Source: Candidatus Hydrogenedentota bacterium (GTDB taxonomy: Bacteria; Hydrogenedentota; Hydrogenedentia; Hydrogenedentales; SLHB01). Taken from it: 62,756 nt of DNA. The notes beneath the pieces were generated by a model. The model did not search any database. It was given only the letters and a program-made list of their open reading frames with translations, and was not told the DNA's origin. The stretch lies in the NCBI GenBank assembly GCA_020849535.1, contig JADLGB010000054.1, positions 1 to 62,756 of the forward strand, written 5' to 3'. Below, in pieces: positions 35,480 to 44,900 of this stretch; position 1 is the first letter of the stretch; the number at the start of each line of letters is the position of its first letter. Position numbers and translations under genes: made by a program.

Positions 35480-37354
35480 TCACTTCGCCGGACGAAACAC
35501 ATGCTCCGGCACATACGACACCAAAGGCGCGATCCCTTCGATCTTTACCAGCGCATCCTCCAACGTGCCTTCGTCGGCCTTCACGAGCGCAAACGACCAC
35601 ACGGCGCCCGCCTTGGCGCCCGGCTTCACGGGCAACGTCACGCGCGCTTCCTTAGTTGACGTCTGCGCCGTGCCCGCGAGCGTCCCCTCCGGATCGTACA
35701 CATCCACGCGCACCGTCTCGGCGCCCGAACCCTTCACATGAATCTTATATTCCGCAGTCCCTTCCGGCACGAAGAAGTAGAAGCGCTCCGCGCCGTGAAT
35801 CGTCCCCATGAACTCGCCCGCGTGCCACGCCACCGGCACGTTTGCGCGCGTCACCGCATACGAGCACGCCCCCGACGAGACCCCCAGGAAATACACGCCG
35901 TCCTCCGCGGGCGTGAACCGGACCTGCCCGCTCTCGTTGTGCGCGATCACGCCCGCCTCGCTCTTTTCGAACTTCGGCGTCCGCAAGTCCCAGCGCAGCT
36001 CAACCGTGTTGTTGCCCACGGGGATGTCCTTCAACTCGAGCGCTACCTCCTGTCCCTCTTTGCACGCCATCAGCAGCAGATTCGCACCGCGCAGCTTTCG
36101 TAGCGGCAGTTCCACGTCTTTGCCTATTGCGTCCGCATCCGCGAACCCCGTCGTGTCTATGCGCTTCAACAGATCGAGCACGAATCCCTCGTCGGTCTGG
36201 CGCGGTTCTCGCTGCGCCTCAAAGCGCCCTTCCGCGATCGCGCGATTCGCCCATGTGAACCACTTCCAATAGTCCGCGTGCGTCGTCGTGTACTCCGGTC
36301 CCTCGTAGAAGATCCAATAGCCATCCGTCGCATCCGAGATCATCACCGCGTTCTTGCCGCAGAACTCCGCTTCCGCCCCGCGCACCACTGGATCGATCCC
36401 CCCGGAGTAGAGGTACGGCACGCCCATCGCCTTCGGGATCGCTTCGTACTTCTCCAGTGACGCACGGTTGGCTTGCAGCGCTTCCTGTTCCGGCAGGAAA
36501 GAAGACGGCCGCCCGTACGTGCTCTGGTCCGCGATCACCATCGGCGCAGCCTCCGACGTCCACTCGCGATATGCCGCCTTCTGCAGGAACGGCGGACCCG
36601 GCACGGGATACAGCCAGAACTGGAATCCCGGGTCGAGCGCGTCCACCGCCTGCCGGAGCGTGCGGCACCGCTCGCGCCAATGCGCGATCTGAAACGCCTC
36701 AAACCGCTCATGCAGCTTCTGTTCGCGCAGCCACGGCTCTCGCTCCGCGGGCGCCAACGCAGGGATTTCGATCCCTTCCGCCGCCGCGAATTTGTTCAAG
36801 ATGCTCAGGTCATAGGACAGCGAATACAGGTTGCCCTGCTTCCCCGGTGCGTAGTTCTCGAAATCGAGAAAGACGCCCAGCAGATGCTCATCCTTCGCGC
36901 TTAGTTCCGCATAGGCCACGATGTACTGCGCCATCCATGCCCACAACTCATCCGAGTTCGGACTCCACAGCGGCTGTTCCGTGCCATCCGCCCATACCAC
37001 ACGCTTTCCTTCCCCGGCCGGATTGTCCAACGCCACGTCGAGCGTCCCCCGCATCCACGGCAGATGAAAGATGCCGTACTGCTTGCACCACGCCGTCACC
37101 TGCGCCACCGCGGCCAGATCGTCGTACCCCTTTCTTGGCGAATAGATGTTGAAGCCCGCCTCCGCCGCCTCCTTGATCATCCATTCCTCAGTGACCCACT
37201 TCTTGTGCGCCTGCATCACCTTGTCCACCACGCACGTGAACTTCACCGTGCGTCCCAGGTCCTCGCGTTTCAGTGGAATGGCCCAATATGGCTCTAGACC
37301 CGAACCAAGTGGAATGAATGTGCACAGCATGACAACAACGGCAAGTACTTTCAC
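35480..37354 (-). CDS. Secreted protein with glycoside-hydrolase-like domain, function unknown
   Basis: A 624-residue protein. The GTG at 37354 is chosen because it follows GGGGAG at good spacing and gives an immediate signal peptide (VKVLAVVVMLCTFIPLGSG); the longer upstream frame has no signal. Residues ~30-450 look like a TIM-barrel glycoside-hydrolase-type domain (AGFNIYSPRKGYDD, LGVFLDFENYAPG, FWLYPVPGPPFLQ), and the last 150 residues form beta sandwiches. I cannot place it in a known GH family and cannot point to a certain catalytic pair. Confidence 0.65.
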   Translation of the reverse strand: MKVLAVVVMLCTFIPLGSGLEPYWAIPLKREDLGRTVKFTCVVDKVMQAHKKWVTEEWMIKEAAEAGFNIYSPRKGYDDLAAVAQVTAWCKQYGIFHLPWMRGTLDVALDNPAGEGKRVVWADGTEQPLWSPNSDELWAWMAQYIVAYAELSAKDEHLLGVFLDFENYAPGKQGNLYSLSYDLSILNKFAAAEGIEIPALAPAEREPWLREQKLHERFEAFQIAHWRERCRTLRQAVDALDPGFQFWLYPVPGPPFLQKAAYREWTSEAAPMVIADQSTYGRPSSFLPEQEALQANRASLEKYEAIPKAMGVPYLYSGGIDPVVRGAEAEFCGKNAVMISDATDGYWIFYEGPEYTTTHADYWKWFTWANRAIAEGRFEAQREPRQTDEGFVLDLLKRIDTTGFADADAIGKDVELPLRKLRGANLLLMACKEGQEVALELKDIPVGNNTVELRWDLRTPKFEKSEAGVIAHNESGQVRFTPAEDGVYFLGVSSGACSYAVTRANVPVAWHAGEFMGTIHGAERFYFFVPEGTAEYKIHVKGSGAETVRVDVYDPEGTLAGTAQTSTKEARVTLPVKPGAKAGAVWSFALVKADEGTLEDALVKIEGIAPLVSYVPEHVFRPAK

Positions 37355-37655
37355 GGCTGGCTCCCCAATGTGTGCCGAATACGAGGCATAGCGCCATATT
37401 GAGTCGCTAATGTCTGCTATGTCAATCCCGTTAGATGGTGTAGTCCCGCAAAAACGGCCGTTGGACGGAAAGTGTGAATCTGTAACCTGGTCTGTAACGT
37501 GGTCTTGAAACTCGGAAACGCGACACTTACGATACGCGAAGAATCGGTCTCTGCGAGTCCACGGTCGGTGCTCGTCGAGAATGTGCATGTCCTGACGGCA
37601 GGCGCGGGAGCTTTCATCGGGCGGGACCTAAGGTTTTCAGGAGGTAGGTACGCAA
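37355..37655. promoter_or_regulatory. Divergent intergenic region with 12-base tandem repeat
   Basis: These 301 bases separate divergent genes. TCTGTAACCTGG at 37479-37490 is directly followed by TCTGTAACGTGG at 37491-37502, a near-perfect 12-base tandem repeat that could be an operator. AGGAGG (37639-37644) is the ribosome site of the DUF533 gene. No -35/-10 pair is convincing. Regulation is inference only. Confidence 0.35.
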
Positions 37656-38321
37656 ATGACAGATTTCAACAAGATCCTGAATCAGTTGCTTGAAAGCGGG
37701 GCAGCCTCGAGTTTCACCGGAGGGCTTGCGGGAGGACTTGCCGGTTCCATGCTGGCGGGAAAGTCGGGCCGCAAGCTGGGAAAGAAGGCCCTGAAGCTGG
37801 GCGGCATGGCCGCAATTGCCGCCCTCGCGTACACTGCGTATAAGAAGTACAGCGGAGGTGGCGCTTCGCTGCCTTCATCCGGGTCTTCACCGCAACCGCT
37901 GCTATACGCGCCGGAAGGCAGCTCGTTCATGCCGCCTCCGGACAACACATCGGCCCGCGCGGATTTGAGCCAGACGCTGGTGCGCGCCATGATCGCCGCC
38001 GCACGCGCGGACAAGAAACTCGATTCCGAAGAGAGTCAGGCCATCTTTGGACGCATCGACTCCCTGGATGTTTCCCCCGAAGAGAAGTCGGCGCTGATTG
38101 AAGAAATGAATCATCCGGTGGATATGGATGATATCGTGCGCGCGTCGACCTCGCCCGAAGTCGCCGCCGAGATCTATACCGCCTCGCTGCTGGCGATTGA
38201 CGTGGACCACCCCGCGGAGAGTTCGTACTTGTCTATGCTGGCCGCGAGATTGAAGATGCCTCGCGAACTGGTCGAGGAACTTCACCGCCAGGTTGAAGGA
38301 CAACAGGAAGCTGCGTTTTGA
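37656..38321 (+). CDS. DUF533/TerB-like inner-membrane protein (YebE type)
   Basis: A 221-residue protein with the DUF533 pattern seen in E. coli YebE. There is an N-terminal glycine-rich segment (FTGGLAGGLAGSMLAGKSG), a short hydrophobic stretch (GGMAAIAALAYTAYKKYSGG), and a C-terminal helical TerB-like domain (LVRAMIAAARADKKLDSEE, ASLLAIDVDHPAESSYL). Function is not established in any organism. AGGAGG lies 11 bases before the ATG. Confidence 0.85.
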   Translation: MTDFNKILNQLLESGAASSFTGGLAGGLAGSMLAGKSGRKLGKKALKLGGMAAIAALAYTAYKKYSGGGASLPSSGSSPQPLLYAPEGSSFMPPPDNTSARADLSQTLVRAMIAAARADKKLDSEESQAIFGRIDSLDVSPEEKSALIEEMNHPVDMDDIVRASTSPEVAAEIYTASLLAIDVDHPAESSYLSMLAARLKMPRELVEELHRQVEGQQEAAF

Positions 38322-38367
38322 TCGATGACCCGGCAACCACCAGGCGGGCCGCACAAGAGGGGAGAGG

Positions 38368-38499
38368 ATGCACAGGATGAATCGACGCCAATTCTTGAAG
38401 ACGGCAGCCGGCATCGGTGCGGGTGCGTGGTCCCTACCCGCGTGAAACGCATGGGCACAAGCCCCAAGCAAACCGGACATCCTCTTTAATCCTCTCTAA
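38368..38499 (+). pseudogene. N-terminal remnant of a Tat-exported sulfatase
   Basis: The frame from 38368 (or 38377) reads MNRRQFLKTAAGIGAGAW, a Tat signal. It hits TGA at 38443, reads on as NAWAQAPSKPDILF and stops at 38497. The segment AQAPSKPDILF matches AQAPSKPNILF at the start of the intact sulfatase at 40492. A GGGGAGAGG ribosome site is still present. The rest of the sulfatase is absent. It is therefore a nonsense-mutated, truncated copy, or the leftover of a deletion. Confidence 0.7.
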
Positions 38500-38556
38500 C
38501 GTGCATGGATCTGGTGGCGAAGTCATACGGAGTTCTCAAGCAAAGCGGAGGTCGTC

Positions 38557-40404
38557 ATGAGCGCACGTCGTCACTTCCTATTCTGCTTGCTCATTCTGTC
38601 CGTTGCTATTGTCAGGTCGCTTGCAGTGGAACTGCCTCCGGAAACGGTGGACGCAATCCGTGCCGAAGTAGCGGGGCCATTCGACCAGTTTCCACAGTTT
38701 GGGGAATCGACAGCGGAAGCGTTCGTGTTGAAGCGCGGAAGCGATGTCGTTCCGATTTTGATTGAGATTGTTCAGGATGAGAGTTTAGAGCCGCGAAACA
38801 AAGTTAAGGCCGCGTTCTACTTGGGGAAGTTTGAGGATCCACGCGCCGTCCAACCCTTGATTGCGTTGTTCGAGAACTCCATCGCCCGCGAAATCCCCTC
38901 TGAAAGAAGACGCATGATGGGCTTCTGCCTCGATGCGCTTGGATTCACCGATCACCCGGATGCGTTTGCGTTCCTGGAAAAGTGTGCTGGCAAACAGTAT
39001 TGGGAGGGACTCCCTGTTCAGCCCACGGTTCCGGAGGATGGCAAGGACGAACAGGAGACCCAACGGTACTTCCGCGAATGGGCGCTTCGGGGCTTGGGCG
39101 TCGCGTCCAGACCGCAAGCTGTGGACATCTTGGAGGAACTGAGAGATGGTGCCGCATCCGATTTGACGGACACCGTCGACGAGTGGATACGTGTGGCCAC
39201 ACAGCGAGTCGAAATGACGAGAGCCGCGACTGTGGAGCATACGCCTAAAGATGCCGCCGCCTTTTGGAAGTATCAGACCTTTCCTCCCTGTCCAACCCTT
39301 CAAAAGGATATTGTTGGCCGGTATTCGGGCGAAGTTTACGACACATTCATTGGGGGCACCGAGCCCTTTGTGCCGCTCACGGGGGTCGAGATCGAGTTTT
39401 CGGCAGACGGTCAGGTCCGAACAAACCTTGAGGAACTCCTGCTACCCAAAGAAAGGCGCTGGGGACCATTGAAACGCGTCAGTGAGGAGTGGGCCGAGGG
39501 GCGCTATCGTGTTCTGGGACCAACGCAATTGGCGCTTGCGCCTGGAAAGGATGTGACGGCGTTTGCGATACGGTATCGTGACGGCATGCTTACCTTTTGC
39601 CATCTGCAGATTCGGGCGTACTTCTCGTTTCGCAAAGAAGGGACTTCCGCACCTGCATTGCCGACTGTCGATCATGTGGACTTCTCGGGCGTCTACGAGG
39701 GCGTCGCATTCGTTGCCGACGAAAGCGTACCCCAGATCAAAGAGGTAGACGACGTTCGAGTCTTGTTTTCAGAAAATGGCTATATCACGACGTATTCTGG
39801 TAGCAGTCATGACAAGACCTTCGCAACATATGACACGTCTAGCTTCAACTACCGCGTCGATTCTGAGAATCTTATCTCTACGAATTTAGCCTATTCGGGA
39901 GGAGACTTCGGTCAAGCTGAAGCATCGGGTTCTTTTGATTGGCATTGGCAAGATGGGCAGATCCATTTCAACACATTTCACGGAGCTCACTACGGAGCCG
40001 CCTGCGTACTCGCTCCCAAAGGGCAGTCGATCCACTTGAATCAGGAGTCGGCGCTCCGCCAGCTCACGATGGCGCCTTATGCGGGGACCGCATATCGCGC
40101 ATCGCTCGATGGCACGATTGAGGAGATTCCGGGAATCGAACTCGCGTTTTCCGCAGACGGAACGTATCAAAGCAACTTCCCTGACAAGCTTCGCGATCCG
40201 AACGACCAGTACTACCCGGAAGCGAACGGTCCTTATGTGGTGCTCACCGACCGCCAGCTTTACATGGCGCAGCGGTGGGACAGCGGGTTGACGGATGCTG
40301 GGATCACGGATGTCTTGATTCAGGACGACCGACTTTGGTTCACGAGCTTGACCTTTGACGCCTACTTTTCCCTTCGTCGTGCTCGGAGCGCCTCAGAGAA
40401 TTGA
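38557..40404 (+). CDS. Secreted protein with HEAT-like region and three tandem beta modules, unknown function
   Basis: This 615-residue protein has a signal peptide (residues 1-24). Residues ~55-215 are helical with HEAT-like pairs (NKVKAAFYLGKFEDPRAVQP). Then three related modules at about 255-360, 376-488 and 508-608 share a pattern: Y-x-G-x-x-Y near the start, a central GxExxFSADG block in modules 1 and 3 (a shorter SENG turn in module 2), and an aromatic end (AYFSFRK, AYFSLRR). Each is predicted as a small beta-barrel or sandwich. The gene is less GC-rich than its neighbours. I do not recognise a family. Confidence 0.7.
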   Translation: MSARRHFLFCLLILSVAIVRSLAVELPPETVDAIRAEVAGPFDQFPQFGESTAEAFVLKRGSDVVPILIEIVQDESLEPRNKVKAAFYLGKFEDPRAVQPLIALFENSIAREIPSERRRMMGFCLDALGFTDHPDAFAFLEKCAGKQYWEGLPVQPTVPEDGKDEQETQRYFREWALRGLGVASRPQAVDILEELRDGAASDLTDTVDEWIRVATQRVEMTRAATVEHTPKDAAAFWKYQTFPPCPTLQKDIVGRYSGEVYDTFIGGTEPFVPLTGVEIEFSADGQVRTNLEELLLPKERRWGPLKRVSEEWAEGRYRVLGPTQLALAPGKDVTAFAIRYRDGMLTFCHLQIRAYFSFRKEGTSAPALPTVDHVDFSGVYEGVAFVADESVPQIKEVDDVRVLFSENGYITTYSGSSHDKTFATYDTSSFNYRVDSENLISTNLAYSGGDFGQAEASGSFDWHWQDGQIHFNTFHGAHYGAACVLAPKGQSIHLNQESALRQLTMAPYAGTAYRASLDGTIEEIPGIELAFSADGTYQSNFPDKLRDPNDQYYPEANGPYVVLTDRQLYMAQRWDSGLTDAGITDVLIQDDRLWFTSLTFDAYFSLRRARSASEN

Positions 40405-40491
40405 CACGGCGTCAGGAATCCTGCCTGCACGCATATGGTAGACTCGAAAACCTGAGTAGGTTACCGACTGCCACGCGAAGGGGATGAGCAG

Positions 40492-41931
40492 ATGTCAATC
40501 GAACCAATCGTACGTCGAGATTTCTTGAAAGCTACAACGGGCCTTTGTGCCGCAGCGCTGGGCGCGCCGTTTTTGGACGCCCTGGCGCAAGCGCCGAGTA
40601 AGCCAAACATCCTCTTCATCCTCGCGGACGACCTGGGCTGGGCCGATCTCGGCTGTTACGGCAACACCTACCACGAAACGCCGAACCTCGACCGTCTGGC
40701 CTCACAGGGCATGCGCTTCACCGACGCCTATGCCGCCTGTCCCGTGTGCTCGCCTACCCGCGCGAGCCTCATGTCCGGTCAATACCCGGCCCGTGTGGGA
40801 ATCACGGACTTCATCGCAGGCCATTGGCGGCCCTATGAGAAGGTCCTGGCCACGATCAACAAGACGCAGTACCTGCCAGAAGAGGTCGTGACGTTTGCGG
40901 AAGCCCTGAAGCCAGCGGGCTACGTCTGCGGTTCCTTCGGCAAATGGCATCTCGGCGAGCCGAAGATCACCCCGGGTACACAAGGTTTCGATGACTTCGT
41001 CGTCACGAGCGGCTGGGGCCACTTCGGCAACAAATCGCAACCGGATATACAGATACCCAAAGACAAGCACCTCACCGAAGTCATCGCAGACAAGGGCATC
41101 GAGTTCATGCGTGCACATCGCGACCAGCCGTTCTGCCTCTATCTGCCGCATTTCGCCGTTCACATCCCCATTGAGGCCCGTCAGGAGACCATCCTGAAGT
41201 ACGCGAACAAACCTGAGCAGCGGGAGGAGGTCTGCAATCCTGTCTACGCCGCCATGCTCGAACACCTCGACACCAGCGTCGGACGCCTGCTGGACGAATT
41301 GGACGCCCTCGGCATCGCAGACAACACCATCGTATTCTTCTCTTCCGACAACGGCGGTCTGCGTCAGATGTACACCGGCCAAGGCCCCATCGTCACCAGC
41401 AACGCGCCTTTGCGCGGCGAGAAGGGCACCCTCTACGAGGGAGGCGTCCGCGAGCCGCTCATTGTCCGTTGGCCCGGCCACATCGCGCCCGGCACGGAGT
41501 GCCACGAGATCGTGACCACGCCCGACTTCTATCCCACCTTCCTCGAACTGGCCGGTGCGGAGACGCCGTCCGGCGCAATGCTCGACGGTGAAAGCATCGC
41601 GCCCCTCTTGACCCAAACCGGCGCCCTGAAACGCGACGCCGTCTATTGGCACTACCCCCACTACCACCACTCAGTTCCCGCGGGCGCCGTCCGCGAGGGC
41701 GACTGGAAGCTCATCGAGTTCTACGATGATGGACATCTCGAACTATACAACCTGCGAAATGACATCGGCGAAAGGGACAATCTCGCAGCCCTGTTTCCCG
41801 AGCGCGCCGAAGCTCTCCGGGCCAAACTTGCCGCATGGCGCGAATCCGTCGGCGCGGAAATGCCGATCCCAAACCCCGACTACAACCCTGCACGCGCCCA
41901 CGAATGGGGCAAGAACCCCGGACGAAGCTAA
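40492..41931 (+). CDS. Tat-exported arylsulfatase family protein (type I, Cys-type)
   Basis: This 479-residue sulfatase has a Tat signal (VRRDFLKATTG at 7-17). Metal site residues are DD46-47 (LADDLGW). The signature CSPTRAS has C86 as the residue converted to formylglycine, so a maturation enzyme (SUMF-like or anaerobic radical SAM) is required elsewhere. FGKWHLG and SSDNGG blocks complete the active site. Acts in the periplasm on sulfated glycans or esters; substrate unknown. The 88-base gap before it carries no promoter that I recognise. Confidence 0.95.
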   Translation: MSIEPIVRRDFLKATTGLCAAALGAPFLDALAQAPSKPNILFILADDLGWADLGCYGNTYHETPNLDRLASQGMRFTDAYAACPVCSPTRASLMSGQYPARVGITDFIAGHWRPYEKVLATINKTQYLPEEVVTFAEALKPAGYVCGSFGKWHLGEPKITPGTQGFDDFVVTSGWGHFGNKSQPDIQIPKDKHLTEVIADKGIEFMRAHRDQPFCLYLPHFAVHIPIEARQETILKYANKPEQREEVCNPVYAAMLEHLDTSVGRLLDELDALGIADNTIVFFSSDNGGLRQMYTGQGPIVTSNAPLRGEKGTLYEGGVREPLIVRWPGHIAPGTECHEIVTTPDFYPTFLELAGAETPSGAMLDGESIAPLLTQTGALKRDAVYWHYPHYHHSVPAGAVREGDWKLIEFYDDGHLELYNLRNDIGERDNLAALFPERAEALRAKLAAWRESVGAEMPIPNPDYNPARAHEWGKNPGRS

Positions 41932-41955
41932 GTCCCTGCATACCATCTCTCCTCC

Positions 41956-41982
41956 GTCCGATCGGTCCAATCGGTCCGATTC
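41956..41982. repeat. 9-base-period direct repeat
   Basis: GTCCGATCGGTCCAATCGG is followed by TCCGATTC: three nine-base units of the form TCCRATCGG in tandem, just after the sulfatase stop. Short satellite of unknown role; no hairpin beyond the self-complementary CGATCG. Confidence 0.5.
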
Positions 41983-42162
41983 TTCTGCCCAACTGCCTGC
42001 GCCGCGCGCGCCTGACGGGGCTCGGGGTAAGCCTTGTTGACGGAATTGCGATGGACCGCTCTGCGAATCCGCGCTATACTCGAAGCAGGCGCACTGGGGG
42101 CATTCATACCGAGGCCACTTGATTGCCGTCGAGTCCGGGACCGACGGCGAGGAGTGGCACAC

Positions 42163-44748
42163 ATGCGATACACGTCTTCCATCCTGATGTGTTGGGCTGT
42201 CCTGTGCGCGACGACATTGCTTTCAGGTTGCCCCACGCCAGAACCCGCAGTAATCCAGGTCGAACCGGCTTCCGTGACGCTGACCCTGGGCGACACCCAG
42301 GCGCTCACCGTGACCTCCACGGATGAAAGGGACAAGACCTTTCTGTGCACTCAGGAAGACCCCCTCGTAGCACGGGGCGATTCGGACGCCGTAGTGCATG
42401 CCGTGGGTCTCGGACAAACGGCGCTGACCATAACCGGACGGCATAGCGGCGGTTCGGCGACGATCGGCGTGACCGTTGTTCCTCCCGCGGATTTCTCCAT
42501 GCAGTTGCCCACAGACCCGGCACAGGTGGAGCCCACCTTGGAGCGCACCGTCACTCTGGAAGACGTCGACTGCTTGCTTCACTTCCCGGGCGTGGCTGCG
42601 GAGGTCACCGCGTACATGCAAGATCTGTATCACCGTCTGTCAATCCCCGGCGCCTCGCGCACGCAGGAGCCGGGCAAGCCGGAACTGCCCTTCTACACGC
42701 TGCTCTTCGCGGTCCCCGTGGAGAGTCAGAGCGAGGAGACGGCGCAGTGGAATGTGACGGTCACGCAGGAGTCCAAGCGTTCCTATGAGGGCGTGTTCGT
42801 GTATCCGGCTCAGTCACCTCCCTGGCTGGAGGATGGCGAAGGGGACTATCCGCGGCCCGGTTTTGTTCGGGATGAGCAGGTGTATGCGTCCAACACCCCG
42901 TACCCAGCCGTTCAGTATGAGGAGACCAGCTATCAGGTGGGAAACATGCGGATGCTGGAGGTGCGCGTCTATCCACTGCGGCATGCGCCCGCCAAGCATC
43001 GATTGGTGATATCGCGCGACTTGCGGGTACAGGTGCAGTTCGGGGGCAAGCAGGCGCTGAAGATGCCGCCGGTGCTGGGCGACTACAAGGCGCTCCAGGA
43101 AACCGGGGCCGATCAATGGCTGGTGGACGACGTGGTGAACGGCAGCGAGGTGCCTGTGATCGACGCGGACGATCTATCGCACGTGCTCGCGTCGATCGAT
43201 CCCGTTCACATCATGGATGACCCGTTCGACCTGCTCATTATCACGCGGTCGGAACTCTTCAACCAGGCGCGGCGGCTCGCGCGCTGGCGGCAAGACACGG
43301 GCACTCGCGTCTATTTGGCATCGCTTCCCAAGTCGAGTTACCCGGATGCGCCGTCGATTCGTGATTTCATCATCGGCAAAGACAGCACGAATATTGTGCC
43401 CACGACATCGTATCCCTTTCCGAGAGTCATGTCGGCGATCCTGATCTTTGGCGATGCGGAGATCATTCCGCCAAACCAGGGCATGAACGTGCGCGGCGCC
43501 GAAGATCCGGATGCCTGGCTGGAATCTGTCGACACCGTGGAAACGGACCAGCACTACGCGGCGATTCGCGGCGGAGACGCTCTGCCGGACGTGGCCATCG
43601 GGCGGATCTCCGTGGATACACCCGACGAGGCCGAGGCGGTCGTCGACAAGATCATCCAGTATGAAAGCCGCGCGGAAAGCGAGTATCCCGCGCACGCGGC
43701 GACCTACGGCTATTTCGACGACGTATTGAAGTACGTTGGCGTGATCGAAGGGCGCTTGATTCTCACCCAAGACAGCACGACGGTGCGCGGAATCGGGACT
43801 TCCTTCCTGGGCACCATCCTGCCCGAAGACTACATCATGGTGACGACCGATCCCGAAGATCCAGGCCCGATCTATCAGGTGGCGTCCGTTACCAGCAACA
43901 CGGAGTTGACGCTCACAACGCCGTACACCGAAGTGCCGGCGCTCTTCGGCGACGAGGCCATCTATGGACGTCAGGACGGGCGCGACGATTGGGAGTTCAT
44001 CAAGGGCGTCGAGAAGGTCCGCAGCTTTCTGTCGGATAGCGGGGTGACGGTGCGGTTTGGCTACACGCGCAATGGCGGCGTGGATCCCATCCAGGATTTC
44101 AATGGGAATCCTCTGGCCGCCGACCTCCTCACGTACGCGTGGGATGCTGACTACGAGGATATTCAGGCAAATTGGGCCGAAGGTGTGGAAGGGCTCATCG
44201 TCCACGTCGATCATGGCTACAAATTCGGGTGGGTGCATCCCGCGTTCTCGGGGGGCAACCCGCCCGCCTGGGACCCGGGACAACTCGTCGCGATGGATGA
44301 TCCCGCAACGGCCTTTTACCCGATTGTATTCAGTCTGAACTGCGATTCGGGTTGGTTTGATAACGAGACCGACATCGTGAAGACATTCTTGGGGCCATTC
44401 GCAAATACCCAGACCGGCCCACGCCAGGAGTGCTTCTGTGAGCGCGCGCTGCGGTACCCCGAGGGCGGCGCCGTGGCCGTCGTCGGCGCGATCCGCGGCG
44501 GAGACGCGGACGCGAACGACCGCTTTCTTGATGGCCTGATGGCCGCGTTGTACCCGGACTTCGCGGAAGGCAGCATCAATCCATGGGAAGACCGGCCCGT
44601 GTTCGACCGCCTCGGCGCGGCGTATCAGTGGGCCAAGTTCCATCAGACTACTTGGCTCGGAGCGGACGTGGTGCGGGCTCAATACAACCAGGAGATCTAC
44701 CACCTACTTGGAGATCCGATGCTGAAGATGCGCCCCCCCGGACCGTGA
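42163..44748 (+). CDS. C25 (gingipain-type) cysteine peptidase lipoprotein
   Basis: This 861-residue lipoprotein has a lipobox LLSGC with acylated C23. Residues ~28-115 form a bacterial Ig-like domain. The caspase-like C25 peptidase domain starts near residue 350 (DLLIITRSELFNQARRLARW). Predicted catalytic residues are H684 (VHVDHG) and C727 (SLNCDSG). Inside the peptidase region, about residues 530-590, an additional beta domain is inserted (TQDSTTVRGIGTSF ... LTLTTPY). The ATG at 42163 gives an immediate lipoprotein signal; an upstream extension is rejected. Likely faces the periplasm or outer surface. Confidence 0.85.
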   Translation: MRYTSSILMCWAVLCATTLLSGCPTPEPAVIQVEPASVTLTLGDTQALTVTSTDERDKTFLCTQEDPLVARGDSDAVVHAVGLGQTALTITGRHSGGSATIGVTVVPPADFSMQLPTDPAQVEPTLERTVTLEDVDCLLHFPGVAAEVTAYMQDLYHRLSIPGASRTQEPGKPELPFYTLLFAVPVESQSEETAQWNVTVTQESKRSYEGVFVYPAQSPPWLEDGEGDYPRPGFVRDEQVYASNTPYPAVQYEETSYQVGNMRMLEVRVYPLRHAPAKHRLVISRDLRVQVQFGGKQALKMPPVLGDYKALQETGADQWLVDDVVNGSEVPVIDADDLSHVLASIDPVHIMDDPFDLLIITRSELFNQARRLARWRQDTGTRVYLASLPKSSYPDAPSIRDFIIGKDSTNIVPTTSYPFPRVMSAILIFGDAEIIPPNQGMNVRGAEDPDAWLESVDTVETDQHYAAIRGGDALPDVAIGRISVDTPDEAEAVVDKIIQYESRAESEYPAHAATYGYFDDVLKYVGVIEGRLILTQDSTTVRGIGTSFLGTILPEDYIMVTTDPEDPGPIYQVASVTSNTELTLTTPYTEVPALFGDEAIYGRQDGRDDWEFIKGVEKVRSFLSDSGVTVRFGYTRNGGVDPIQDFNGNPLAADLLTYAWDADYEDIQANWAEGVEGLIVHVDHGYKFGWVHPAFSGGNPPAWDPGQLVAMDDPATAFYPIVFSLNCDSGWFDNETDIVKTFLGPFANTQTGPRQECFCERALRYPEGGAVAVVGAIRGGDADANDRFLDGLMAALYPDFAEGSINPWEDRPVFDRLGAAYQWAKFHQTTWLGADVVRAQYNQEIYHLLGDPMLKMRPPGP

Positions 44749-44900
44749 ACGTGATGGGCCTCACAGGGTTATGGAGGGCTGGCCCGATACCGGCATTGAG
44801 GTTTAATTCTGCTTGACTAGAGAGTAGGATAGTGGATCGTATTGCCTCGTAAGCGCACAGGGGTAAGTTTGATTGGCCAGATGAATTGAGGGAGGTTGCC

